A stretch of DNA of 64,000 nucleotides, from positions 496,001-560,000 of the forward strand of contig NZ_BAABLI010000008.1 in NCBI RefSeq assembly GCF_039544265.1, given 5' to 3'. Of this stretch, positions 7,928 through 15,585 are shown in pieces. Origin of the DNA: Corallincola platygyrae (GTDB taxonomy: Bacteria; Pseudomonadota; Gammaproteobacteria; Enterobacterales; Neiellaceae). A model generated the notes under the pieces. That model was given only the letters and a program-made list of their open reading frames with translations, ran no database searches and was not told the DNA's origin. Every line of letters starts with the position of its first letter. The first letter of the stretch is position 1. The translations under genes and the position numbers were made by a program.

Positions 7928-8848
7928 ATGCAAACACCTTTATTTCACAGCTTTGGTCATTACCTGAAGCAGCGCTTTGGCCACAAGGTCAGAAAGCTGT
8001 CCTTGCATGGTAATTTCAGTTGCCCGAACCGTGATGGCACCCTCGGGCGGGGTGGCTGTACCTTCTGTAATGTGGCGTCTTTTGTTGATGAGTCGGCGAA
8101 AATTCAGACAATTGAACAGCAGTTGGTGGTAAGGGAGCACGAGTTAAAGCGTAAAGCAGATGCATATTTGGCGTACTTTCAGGCGTACACCAGCACCTAT
8201 GGTGAGCAGAAGCAATTGCAACGCCTATATGATGAGGCGTTGGCGGCACAGAATATCGTCGGATTGTGCGTCGGCACGCGGCCAGATTGTGTGCCCGACG
8301 GCGTGTTAGATATGCTTGTCGACTACCAATCGCAAGGGCAGGAGATCTGGTTGGAGTTGGGGTTGCAGACGGCGAATGATCAAACGCTGAAACGCATTAA
8401 CCGTGGCCATGAATTTGCTGCCTATTGTGACACCGTCGAGCGGGCCCAACAGCGCGGCCTGAAAGTATGTACTCACTTGATTGCCGGACTACCTGGTGAA
8501 ACCAAACTTGATTCGCTGGACACGCTGAACAAGGTATTGGATGTCGGGGTTGATGGCTTAAAGCTACATCCCCTGCATATTGTGGAAGGTAGCGTGATGG
8601 CAAAGGCTTGGCGTGCTGGGCGAATGCCGACCATCGATCAGGAGAGTTACGCAGATATTGCAGCTGAAATGATTCAGCGCACACCGGCTAACGTGGTGTT
8701 TCACCGTATCTCGGCCCATGCCAGACCACCGACTCTGTTGGCTCCGGATTGGTGCCAGGATAAGTGGTTGGGGCCACGTCTGATAGAAGAGAGATTAAAG
8801 CGAAGCGGGCCACAGGGGTGCTTAACAGAACAGCGGTTTGTGGCCTGA
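7928..8848 (+). CDS. Radical SAM protein of the YhcC family
   Basis: A 306-residue protein with the radical SAM iron-sulfur motif in the form CPNRDGTLGRGGCTFC (residues 32-47): a CX9CX2C arrangement characteristic of the YhcC/TIGR01212 family rather than the standard CX3CX2C. It continues with GLCVGTRPDCVPD, WLELGLQTANDQTLKRINRG and GLKVCTHLIAGLPGE, which are the barrel strands around the cofactor. Length matches E. coli YhcC (309). The reaction is unknown; radical SAM chemistry by reductive cleavage of S-adenosylmethionine is expected. The gene is convergent with argR, with only 20 bases between the stops. Confidence 0.88.
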   Translation: MQTPLFHSFGHYLKQRFGHKVRKLSLHGNFSCPNRDGTLGRGGCTFCNVASFVDESAKIQTIEQQLVVREHELKRKADAYLAYFQAYTSTYGEQKQLQRLYDEALAAQNIVGLCVGTRPDCVPDGVLDMLVDYQSQGQEIWLELGLQTANDQTLKRINRGHEFAAYCDTVERAQQRGLKVCTHLIAGLPGETKLDSLDTLNKVLDVGVDGLKLHPLHIVEGSVMAKAWRAGRMPTIDQESYADIAAEMIQRTPANVVFHRISAHARPPTLLAPDWCQDKWLGPRLIEERLKRSGPQGCLTEQRFVA

Positions 8849-8868
8849 CCTAAATACTTGATTGGTGA

Positions 8869-9336
8869 TTAGCTGGAGAAAGCGAACAGGTTCTTCACTG
8901 CACCCACAGTTTTGTCCATCTCTTTAATGCTGGTCGGGGTGATAAAGATGGTGTCGTCACCGGCGATTGTACCCAAAATACCTTCGGCTTTGCCCAAAGA
9001 ATCGAGTAGTCGGGCTATTAGCTGTGCTGCGCCAGGGCTGGTGCGGATAACAATAGCAACTTCGTTGTAGTCGATATCGAGAACTAGGTTCTTAAGCTGA
9101 CTGGAAGTGGTGGGAACACCGAGCTCGATTGGCAAGCAGTAGACCATCTCTTGTTTGGCGTTGCGTGTGCGCACTGCACCAAACTTACTGAGCATTCGGG
9201 AGACTTTGGATTGGTTGATGTTGGCGAAGCCCTGCTGCTGCAGCGCTTTGACAATTTCCCCTTGGGATCCGAAGCACTCTTCTTTCAACAGGTTCTTGAA
9301 CGAGCGTACCAAGTCTTCCTGTTTACCGTAATTCAT
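8869..9336 (-). CDS. argR: Arginine repressor ArgR
   Basis: A 155-residue protein of normal length. The N-terminal winged helix-turn-helix (residues 10-75) includes LLKEECFGSQGEIVKALQQQ and NQSKVSRMLSKFGAVRTRN. The C-terminal hexamerisation and arginine-binding domain includes VIRTSPGAAQLIARLLDSLG and EGILGTIAGDDTIFITP, with the paired Asp residues that contact arginine. With arginine bound it represses arginine biosynthesis operons. The gene is divergent from mdh, as in Vibrio, Shewanella and E. coli. Two ARG-box-like sites in its own upstream region suggest autoregulation. Confidence 0.96.
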   Translation of the reverse strand: MNYGKQEDLVRSFKNLLKEECFGSQGEIVKALQQQGFANINQSKVSRMLSKFGAVRTRNAKQEMVYCLPIELGVPTTSSQLKNLVLDIDYNEVAIVIRTSPGAAQLIARLLDSLGKAEGILGTIAGDDTIFITPTSIKEMDKTVGAVKNLFAFSS

Positions 9337-9352
9337 TACTCAAATGACTACC

Positions 9353-9389
9353 ATTCAAAAATTATGCACTCATTCTGCATAAAATTGCA
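9353..9389. promoter_or_regulatory. Tandem ARG-box-like operators upstream of argR
   Basis: ATTCAAAAATTATGCA (9353-9368) and TGCATAAAATTGCA (9376-9389) both approximate the AT-rich ARG box with TGAAT/ATTCA-like arms. Their centres are 22 bases apart, close to the 21 bases seen for paired ARG boxes bound by one ArgR hexamer. They lie 17-53 bases from the argR start codon. Confidence 0.5.
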
Positions 9390-9602
9390 CTTCTCTGCAA
9401 GAGCGGAACGCTGACTGCAAAATAATCGTTGGCAGCCAAGGTTTACGCACTTTGCGCACTATTTGTTACGGGTTCAATCCGTGATCTCGGTAGTGTGACA
9501 TTGATTGTATTTTCTACCTCCTTGTTTTATCGTTTTTTCAGCTCCCATGGGGGCGGAAAAGCTAAAGTCTCCTAAGATTCTCCATAAAGAAGGGAACCCA
9601 CA

Positions 9603-10532
9603 ATGAAAGTCGCTGTATTAGGTGCTGCTGGCGGTATCGGCCAGGCACTCTCTTTGTTATTGAAAACACAACTTCCAGCTGGTTCTGAGCTGGCCCTGTA
9701 TGACATCGCTCCTGTAACGCCTGGCGTGGCAAAGGATCTGAGTCATATTCCTACCCAAGTAGCGATTGAAGGTTATGGCCAGGACGGTCTGAATCAGGCA
9801 CTGACAGGTGCCGACATTGTATTAATCCCAGCAGGTGTACCGCGTAAACCGGGCATGGACCGTGCGGACCTGTTTAACTTTAACGCGGGTATCGTTAAGA
9901 CCCTGGTTGAAGCCATTGCTGAACAGTGCCCTAAAGCCTGCGTCGGTATCATCACTAACCCTGTAAACACCACGGTAGCAATTGCTGCTGAAGTGCTGAA
10001 AAAAGCGGGCGTTTACGATCCCAAAAAACTGTTCGGTGTTACAACACTGGATGTGATCCGTGCTGAAGCCTTTATTGCTGAAGCCAAGGGCCTGAATCCA
10101 GAAGAAGTAAATATTAACGTGATCGGTGGTCACAGTGGTGTCACCATTCTGCCATTGCTGTCTCAGCTTGGTCTGGATTTCAGCGACGAAGAGATCGCAG
10201 CGCTGACTGACCGTATTCAGAACGCTGGTACTGAGGTAGTTGAAGCCAAAGCTGGCGGCGGCTCTGCAACCCTTTCTATGGGCCAGGCGGCTGCACGCTT
10301 CTGTTTGTCGCTGGTTAAAGCGATGCAAGGCGAAGCCGTTGTTGAGTGCGCCTATGTTGAAGGCCCTGGTGAGCACACCAAGTTCTTCGCTCAACCAGTT
10401 AAGCTGGGTCCAGAAGGTGTAGAAGCTGTACTGCCATATGGTGATGTCAGTGCATTTGAGCAAACCGCACTGGAAGGCATGATGGATACACTCCAGGGTG
10501 ATATCCAGAAAGGTATTGAATTCGCAGGTTAA
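9603..10532 (+). CDS. mdh: Malate dehydrogenase
   Basis: A 309-residue NAD-dependent malate dehydrogenase of the enterobacterial-mitochondrial type. It begins with the Rossmann motif GAAGGIGQALSLLL and has the substrate-binding loop AGVPRKPGMDRADLF with its Arg residues, the ITNPVNTT strand, and the catalytic segment NVIGGHSGVTILPLLSQ with the active-site His. It interconverts malate and oxaloacetate in the TCA cycle. Codon use is strongly biased, consistent with high expression. The start has AAGGGA about 6 bases upstream. A bidirectional terminator separates it from the convergent ispB. Confidence 0.97.
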   Translation: MKVAVLGAAGGIGQALSLLLKTQLPAGSELALYDIAPVTPGVAKDLSHIPTQVAIEGYGQDGLNQALTGADIVLIPAGVPRKPGMDRADLFNFNAGIVKTLVEAIAEQCPKACVGIITNPVNTTVAIAAEVLKKAGVYDPKKLFGVTTLDVIRAEAFIAEAKGLNPEEVNINVIGGHSGVTILPLLSQLGLDFSDEEIAALTDRIQNAGTEVVEAKAGGGSATLSMGQAAARFCLSLVKAMQGEAVVECAYVEGPGEHTKFFAQPVKLGPEGVEAVLPYGDVSAFEQTALEGMMDTLQGDIQKGIEFAG

Positions 10533-10552
10533 TCATTCTGTGAGGCAATAAA

Positions 10553-10576
10553 AAAAGGCGCCAATCGGCGCCTTTT
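10553..10576. terminator. Bidirectional terminator between mdh and ispB
   Basis: AAAAGGCGCC (10553-10562), loop AATC, GGCGCCTTTT (10567-10576). The flanking A-run and T-run make it active for both convergent genes, 20 bases from each stop. Confidence 0.93.
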
Positions 10577-10595
10577 CTATGTGAGCAGCAAAAGA

Positions 10596-11567
10596 CTAGT
10601 GGTCGCGTTGTACCGCTATTCGTGCCAGCGCTATCAACGCACCTTTGTAATCGCTGTCAGGCAAGTGTTCGAGTGCAGCGACCGCTTTTGCGGCTTCTTC
10701 ATCAGCGCGCAGGCGGGTATAGGCAAACGCATCTGTTGATTCAATGGCGGCAACGATATTCGGCAATTGCGCTGGGTCTGCACCATGCTCAATCGCATCT
10801 CGGATTATCTTGCGCTGTGCGTCTGTGCCAACTTGCATTGCCCTAATAAGGGGGAGGGTGGGTTTACCCTCTGCCAAATCGTCACCCAGGTTCTTACCCA
10901 GTGCATCCGCATCCGCAGTGTAGTCAAGCAAGTCATCGACTAATTGGAATGCCGTGCCCAGATAACGGCCATAATCGGCCATCGCTGTTTTTATCGTGTC
11001 TGGTTCGTCAGCCAGTTCTGCTGCTAAGTGAGTGGCAGCTTCAAACAGCTTGGCCGTCTTACAGTAGATGACTTCCATGTAGCGTGCTTCATCTGTATCC
11101 GGGTCGTTGCAGTTCATTAACTGCATGACTTCCCCTTCGGCTATAACATTGGTGGCATCTGCCAATACGTGCATGACTTGCATCGAATCCAAGGTCACCA
11201 TCATTTGGAAAGCGCGTGTATACAGGAAGTCGCCAACCAAGACGCTGGCCTGATCACCAAACATGGCGTTTGCTGTTTTGCGGCCGCGACGCATAGTGGA
11301 TTCATCCACGACATCATCATGAAGTAAGGTCGCAGTGTGGATAAACTCGATAATGGCCGCTAAAACACGGTGTTTTTCGCCCTCATAGCCAAGCGCACGA
11401 GCAGCCAATGTAGTCAGAAGGGGACGCAGTCGCTTACCGCCGCTGTTAACTATATAGAAGCCGAGTTGGTTAATCAGGGCAACATCGGAGTCCAATTGCT
11501 CCATAATGGCGTGGTTGACCTGCTGCATGTCTTCTTCGGCAAGTTGCCGAATTTGCTCGAGATTCAT
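10596..11567 (-). CDS. ispB: Octaprenyl diphosphate synthase
   Basis: A 323-residue trans-polyprenyl diphosphate synthase, the same length as E. coli IspB. The first aspartate-rich motif is LLHDDVVDESTMRRGR and the second is FQLVDDLLDYTAD; GGKRLRPLL near the start is the isopentenyl-diphosphate binding region. It builds the C40 (or similar) side chain for ubiquinone and menaquinone, so it supplies the prenyl partner for the men operon products at 54-62 kb. It is divergent from rplU-rpmA, the usual arrangement in gammaproteobacteria. Confidence 0.95.
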   Translation of the reverse strand: MNLEQIRQLAEEDMQQVNHAIMEQLDSDVALINQLGFYIVNSGGKRLRPLLTTLAARALGYEGEKHRVLAAIIEFIHTATLLHDDVVDESTMRRGRKTANAMFGDQASVLVGDFLYTRAFQMMVTLDSMQVMHVLADATNVIAEGEVMQLMNCNDPDTDEARYMEVIYCKTAKLFEAATHLAAELADEPDTIKTAMADYGRYLGTAFQLVDDLLDYTADADALGKNLGDDLAEGKPTLPLIRAMQVGTDAQRKIIRDAIEHGADPAQLPNIVAAIESTDAFAYTRLRADEEAAKAVAALEHLPDSDYKGALIALARIAVQRDH

Positions 11568-11721
11568 TTCGTTCCTGAGAGTAATAGTTTATTTTTAGCG
11601 GCTGGGCATGAATGTCCATTTCAAAGCAGCAGATTCTAGCCTTTATTTATGTGCTAAAACAGTCTGATGTGATAACGATTCCGGCACACATGAGTAACAC
11701 AACAGTAAACTGAAATTTGCC

Positions 11722-11750
11722 TTGATCGGTTAAAAACTTTTCAGTAGAAT
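11722..11750 (+). promoter_or_regulatory. Sigma-70 promoter of rplU-rpmA with GC-rich discriminator
   Basis: TTGATC (11722-11727) and TAGAAT (11745-11750) are separated by exactly 17 bases. The bases after the -10 are GCGCGCCC, the kind of GC-rich discriminator that makes ribosomal promoters sensitive to ppGpp. The rplU ATG lies 82 bases further on. Confidence 0.75.
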
Positions 11751-11831
11751 GCGCGCCCTATTGTGAATAGTAAATCGTGTCTGTCGGCCTGTATTAGATT
11801 GTCGAGGCACGCATACCAGCGGAGTTAAATC

Positions 11832-12143
11832 ATGTACGCGGTTTTCCAAAGTGGCGGTAAGCAACACCGTGTAGCCGAGGGGCAAACCGTTCGCTTAGAA
11901 AAGCTGAACGCAGAGACCGGCGCTACTGTCGAATTCGACAAAGTGTTGATGGTTGCCAACGGTGAAGATATCAAGGTGGGTGCACCTTACGTTGATGGCA
12001 GTAAAATTACTGCTGAAGTCGTAACTCACGGTCGTGGCGCTAAGATCAAGATCGTTAAGTTCCGTCGTCGTAAGCACTCTCGTAAGCAGATGGGCCACCG
12101 TCAGTGGTTCACTGAAGTCAAAATCACTGGCATCAGTGCTTAA
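11832..12143 (+). CDS. rplU: Ribosomal protein bL21
   Basis: A 103-residue bL21 of standard length. It starts MYAVFQSGGKQHRVAEGQTV and carries the family's basic C-terminal stretch KIVKFRRRKHSRKQMGHRQW. It binds 23S rRNA in the large subunit. First gene of the rplU-rpmA pair, 19 bases upstream of rpmA, with a strong predicted promoter at 11722. Confidence 0.98.
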   Translation: MYAVFQSGGKQHRVAEGQTVRLEKLNAETGATVEFDKVLMVANGEDIKVGAPYVDGSKITAEVVTHGRGAKIKIVKFRRRKHSRKQMGHRQWFTEVKITGISA

Positions 12144-12162
12144 GTTTCAGGAGTAGAGTCAG

Positions 12163-12420
12163 ATGGCACATAAAAAGGCAGGTGGTAGTACCCGAAACGG
12201 ACGCGATTCAGAAAGTAAGCGTCTTGGCGTTAAGCGTTTCGGTGGCGAGTCAGTATTGGCTGGCAACATCATCGTTCGTCAGCGTGGTACTAAGTTCCAC
12301 GCAGGCACTAACGTAGGTATCGGTAAAGACCACACATTGTTCGCAACTGCTAACGGTAAAGTTCAGTTCGAAGTTAAAGGTCCTAAGAACCGTAAATACG
12401 TAAGCATCGTAGCTGAGTAA
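12163..12420 (+). CDS. rpmA: Ribosomal protein bL27
   Basis: An 85-residue bL27. It starts MAHKKAGGSTRNGRDSESKR, the conserved N-terminal tail that reaches toward the peptidyl-transferase centre, followed by RLGVKRFGGESVLAGNIIVR. There is no extra N-terminal leader of the Firmicutes type. GGAG lies about 8 bases before the ATG. It is co-transcribed with rplU and followed by a terminator. Confidence 0.98.
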   Translation: MAHKKAGGSTRNGRDSESKRLGVKRFGGESVLAGNIIVRQRGTKFHAGTNVGIGKDHTLFATANGKVQFEVKGPKNRKYVSIVAE

Positions 12421-12433
12421 GCTAAGCTGCTTG

Positions 12434-12464
12434 AAAAAGGCCTCGCGTGATGCGGGGCTTTTTT
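12434..12464 (+). terminator. Rho-independent terminator of rplU-rpmA
   Basis: A 13-bp stem (12434-12446 with 12452-12464, including two G-T pairs) with a five-base loop GTGAT, ending in six T residues. It starts 14 bases after the rpmA stop. Confidence 0.88.
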
Positions 12465-12494
12465 GTTTCTGAAGCCTGTAGCCGTGCTAAGGTT

Positions 12495-12528
12495 ATACCA
12501 ATCCGCATATTCTTATTCGGGTTGGTAT
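12495..12528. repeat. REP-like hairpin between rpmA and obgE
   Basis: ATACCAATCCG (12495-12505) pairs with CGGGTTGGTAT (12518-12528), one wobble pair, across an AT-rich 12-base loop. The arm ATACCAATCC resembles short palindromic intergenic repeats seen in Shewanella, Vibrio and relatives; that likeness is from memory. No other copy was noticed in this window. Confidence 0.5.
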
Positions 12529-12582
12529 TAGATATATCGGTCGAGCATTCGGTTCGACACAGGTTACCTCGAGAGTCAGTCC

Positions 12583-13749
12583 ATGAAGTTTGTTGATGAA
12601 GCAGTGATCCGCGTTGAAGCGGGTGACGGTGGTAACGGCATCGTAAGTTTCCGCCGTGAAAAGTATGTGCCCAAAGGTGGCCCGGATGGTGGCGACGGCG
12701 GTGATGGCGGCGACGTGTATCTGGTGGCAGATGAAAACCTGAATACCTTGATCGATTATCGCTTTGAACGTTTTCATCGCGCTGAGCGCGGTACCAATGG
12801 CCAGGGGGCCAACTGTACTGGTAAGCGTGGTGGTGATCTCGAGCTGCGCGTGCCTGTAGGAACCCGCGCCACCGATCAAGATACAGGTGAAGTGATTGGT
12901 GACTTAACTCGTCACGAGCAGAAGCTGATGGTGGCGAAAGGTGGCTTCCACGGTTTGGGTAATGCCCGATTCAAAAGCAGTACCAACCGCGCGCCGCGTC
13001 AAAAAACGATGGGCACACCAGGTGAAGTACGCAGCCTTAAGATGGAGCTGATGCTACTGGCTGATGTTGGTCTGTTAGGTTTCCCAAATGCGGGTAAATC
13101 TACCTTCATCCGTTCAGTTTCCGCTGCCAAGCCCAAGGTTGCCGACTATCCTTTCACCACGTTGGTACCAAACCTTGGTGTGGTTCGTCCCGAGTCTCAT
13201 CGCAGCTTTGTGATTGCAGATATTCCGGGGCTGATTGAAGGTGCCGCAGAAGGTGCTGGGCTGGGCATTCGCTTTTTGAAGCACCTGGAACGTTGCCGTC
13301 TTTTATTGCATGTGGTGGATATCTGTCCGGTCGATGGCTCAGATCCTGCCGAAAGTGCCGTGACTATCTTGGAAGAGTTAGCACGGTACAGTCCGAAACT
13401 GGCTGAAAAGCCGCGCTGGCTGGTATTCAACAAAACTGACCTGGTGCTTGAAGAGGAAGCGGACGAGATCATCGCCCGTGTCGTTGAAGCGTTAGGTTGG
13501 GAAGGCGACGTTTACCGCATGTCTGCGTTCAACAAAGAGGGCACGGATCCACTTTGCTGGAAGATCCTGGAATACCTGGATACCCTGCCAAGTGATCGTC
13601 TGGCCGAAGTCGAAGAAGCCGACAAGGTCGAGTTCCAGTGGGACCATTACCATGAATCTCAAATCGCTGCTGCAGCGGAGGAAGATTGGGACGATGATTG
13701 GGATGATGACGACGACGATCATGATGTAGAGATTATCTATAAGCCATAA
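12583..13749 (+). CDS. obgE: GTPase ObgE/CgtA
   Basis: A 388-residue Obg GTPase. The N-terminal glycine-rich Obg fold (residues 1-158) is obvious from GGPDGGDGGDGGDVYLV and the GVPVGT-like repeats. The G domain has the P-loop GFPNAGKSTFI, switch I FTTLVPNLGVV, the G3 motif DIPGLIEGA and the G4 motif NKTD. The C-terminus is an acidic tail with runs of Asp (WDDDWDDDDDDHDVE), as in proteobacterial ObgE. It acts in 50S ribosome assembly and stress signalling. It follows rplU-rpmA as in most bacteria, but with a terminator and hairpin between. Confidence 0.96.
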   Translation: MKFVDEAVIRVEAGDGGNGIVSFRREKYVPKGGPDGGDGGDGGDVYLVADENLNTLIDYRFERFHRAERGTNGQGANCTGKRGGDLELRVPVGTRATDQDTGEVIGDLTRHEQKLMVAKGGFHGLGNARFKSSTNRAPRQKTMGTPGEVRSLKMELMLLADVGLLGFPNAGKSTFIRSVSAAKPKVADYPFTTLVPNLGVVRPESHRSFVIADIPGLIEGAAEGAGLGIRFLKHLERCRLLLHVVDICPVDGSDPAESAVTILEELARYSPKLAEKPRWLVFNKTDLVLEEEADEIIARVVEALGWEGDVYRMSAFNKEGTDPLCWKILEYLDTLPSDRLAEVEEADKVEFQWDHYHESQIAAAAEEDWDDDWDDDDDDHDVEIIYKP

Positions 13750-13777
13750 TCCTCTTTTTGCATGACGGAACAGAGTT

Positions 13778-14575
13778 ATGTCATCGCAGCAGAAAGCTCA
13801 GTTAACTCTAGAGCAACATGAAGAAGCAACTCGACTCGCTTTATGGGGCGGGCAGTTGCTTCTCCAATACGGCGCCGAAAGCCAGTTAGTTGAAACCCTC
13901 ACCCATAGGTTAGGAACCGCCCTTGGCTGTGACTGGATGGACCTGGCTGTCTCCCACAATGCCATCGTGCTTACGTCTGTCTCCGGCCCACGATACTTAA
14001 CTAAAACTCGTCGCATCGTTGACCGTGGCATCAACATGACGACGGTCAGCGAGATCTGCCGCCTGGTGGTGATGGTCGAGAAAGGCCTGAAAGACGCCAA
14101 CGAGGTACGAAAGAAGCTTCGTCAGTTGAGTGACAAACAGTTTCACTACAACCGCTGGTTAATGATCCTGATGGTTGGCCTGTCCTGTGCTTGTTTCGCT
14201 CGTTTGCAGGGGGGGGACTGGCCCGTATTTGGCGTGACGTTTGTTGCGTCAGCGGTGGCCATGTTTGTGCGTCAGGAGTTGCATCATCGTGGTTATCACC
14301 TGTTGATGAACTGGGTGCTATCCGCTGCTGCCGCAACCTCTGTGGCAGCGCTAGCGCCAGCCTTTAGTCTGGGCAATAAGCCCGAACTTGCAATGGCTGC
14401 CAGTGTGTTATTGCTGGTGCCCGGCTTCCCCCTGATGAATGCCATCTCTGATATGGTCAAAGGCCATGTCAATGTTGGTATTGCTCGTTGGACCTGGGCG
14501 TCGATGATGGTGCTGAGTGTCGCGTTAGGCATCTTATTAGCGATGAATCTAACGGGTGTATGGGGGTGGCTGTGA
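13778..14575 (+). CDS. yjjP: YjjP/ThrE-family exporter, N-terminal subunit
   Basis: A 265-residue protein matching the N-terminal half of ThrE-type threonine/serine exporters (DUF1212; E. coli YjjP, 256 residues). A soluble start (LALWGGQLLLQYGAESQLVE, TVSEICRLV) precedes about five membrane helices with the segment LVPGFPLMNAISDMVKGH. In E. coli YjjP and YjjB together export succinate. Here the two are also adjacent, with stop and start overlapping (TGATG, 14573-14577), as expected for a two-subunit transporter. Substrate is not deducible from sequence. Confidence 0.85.
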   Translation: MSSQQKAQLTLEQHEEATRLALWGGQLLLQYGAESQLVETLTHRLGTALGCDWMDLAVSHNAIVLTSVSGPRYLTKTRRIVDRGINMTTVSEICRLVVMVEKGLKDANEVRKKLRQLSDKQFHYNRWLMILMVGLSCACFARLQGGDWPVFGVTFVASAVAMFVRQELHHRGYHLLMNWVLSAAAATSVAALAPAFSLGNKPELAMAASVLLLVPGFPLMNAISDMVKGHVNVGIARWTWASMMVLSVALGILLAMNLTGVWGWL

Positions 14576-15042
14576 TGGAGCTGCTGATTACCCTGCTGGA
14601 TGACGCCTTCTTCAGTGCGATACCTGCTATTGGTTTCGCCATGTTGTTTAACGTACCGAAAAAGGCGCTCGCCTATTGCGGCGCTGCCGCAGCCATCGCC
14701 CATAGTTTACGCACCCTGTTAATCAGTTTTGGTATGTCAGTTGAGCTGGGCTCATTTTTAGTCTCGGTATTGGTCGGTGTATTGGCGTTTCATTGGGCTA
14801 AGAAAAAACTGGTACCCGAGCAGGTGTTTACTGTGGCCGCGATTATCCCAATGATCCCTGGTAAGTTCGCATTTGCGACTATGGTTGGTTTGGTTCAACT
14901 CAATATCGATGGCGCTGTCTCACCCTGGCTGTTGGGGGATGTGATTGATAATGGATTAAAAACCCTATTTATTCTCGGTGCGCTCAGTGTAGGCTTAGCC
15001 ATTCCACAGCTTTTCTTGGAACGCAGTAAACCGGTCGTCTAA
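14575..15042 (+). CDS. yjjB: YjjB/ThrE-family exporter, C-terminal subunit
   Basis: A 155-residue protein of four membrane helices (MELLITLLDDAFFSAIPAIG onward, with AAIIPMIPGKFAFATM), matching DUF3815/YjjB (157 residues in E. coli). I chose the ATG at 14575, which overlaps the yjjP stop and has GGGGGTGG seven bases upstream; the longer frame from 14488 would read through yjjP. With YjjP it should form the complete exporter. Confidence 0.85.
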   Translation: MELLITLLDDAFFSAIPAIGFAMLFNVPKKALAYCGAAAAIAHSLRTLLISFGMSVELGSFLVSVLVGVLAFHWAKKKLVPEQVFTVAAIIPMIPGKFAFATMVGLVQLNIDGAVSPWLLGDVIDNGLKTLFILGALSVGLAIPQLFLERSKPVV

Positions 15043-15068
15043 TACGACCGGCGTTAAAGGACCCTAGC

Positions 15069-15560
15069 ATGAAGATCTCGCTTATTGCCGCAATGGCCAA
15101 CGACCGAGTTATTGGTAAAGACAACCAGATGCCTTGGCATCTACCCGCTGATTTAAAACACTTCAAGGCTGTCACTTTGGGCAAGCCCGTGGTGATGGGG
15201 CGTAAGACATTTGAGTCTATCGGCCGCCCATTGCCGGGTCGCCAGAATATTGTGATCACGCGTGATCCTGAGTGGACCGCTGACGACGTAACCGTCGTTC
15301 ATGGTACAGAGCAGGCGATGATAGCGGCAGGCCCGGTTGAGGAACTGATGATTATTGGTGGTGGAAACATCTACCAGCAGTTTTTGTCCCAGGCGGATCG
15401 TCTTTATCTGACCTTCATTGAACTCGATGCTGAGGGAGATGCCTGGTTCCCAGATTACCAAGCGGAAAAGTGGAATGAGATCGAATCAGAAAGCCATGGG
15501 CCGGATGATAAGAATCGATACAACTACCGTTTTGTGACATTAGAAAAAAAGGGCTTATAA
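15069..15560 (+). CDS. folA: Dihydrofolate reductase
   Basis: A 163-residue chromosomal-type DHFR. It begins MKISLIAAMANDRVIGKDNQ, continues MPWHLPADLKHFK with the catalytic Asp, then VVMGRKTFESIGRPLPGRQN for NADPH binding and IIGGGNIYQQFL. It reduces dihydrofolate to tetrahydrofolate. The stop codon lies inside a perfect palindrome that is also the terminator shared with the convergent chemoreceptor gene. Confidence 0.97.
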   Translation: MKISLIAAMANDRVIGKDNQMPWHLPADLKHFKAVTLGKPVVMGRKTFESIGRPLPGRQNIVITRDPEWTADDVTVVHGTEQAMIAAGPVEELMIIGGGNIYQQFLSQADRLYLTFIELDAEGDAWFPDYQAEKWNEIESESHGPDDKNRYNYRFVTLEKKGL

Positions 15561-15572
15561 GCCCTTTTTTTC
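15543..15572. terminator. Perfect palindromic terminator containing the folA stop
   Basis: Thirty bases form an exact palindrome: G, seven A, GGGCTTATAAGCCC, seven T, C. The folA TAA (15558-15560) is in its second half. It serves as a terminator for folA on the plus strand and for the chemoreceptor gene (stop at 15586) on the minus strand. Confidence 0.93.
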
Positions 15573-15585
15573 TATCTCAGAATCG

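Noticed and set aside
9822..10463. A 213-codon frame opposite mdh
   Set aside because: The plus strand is an unmistakable, codon-biased malate dehydrogenase; long antisense frames arise from that bias.
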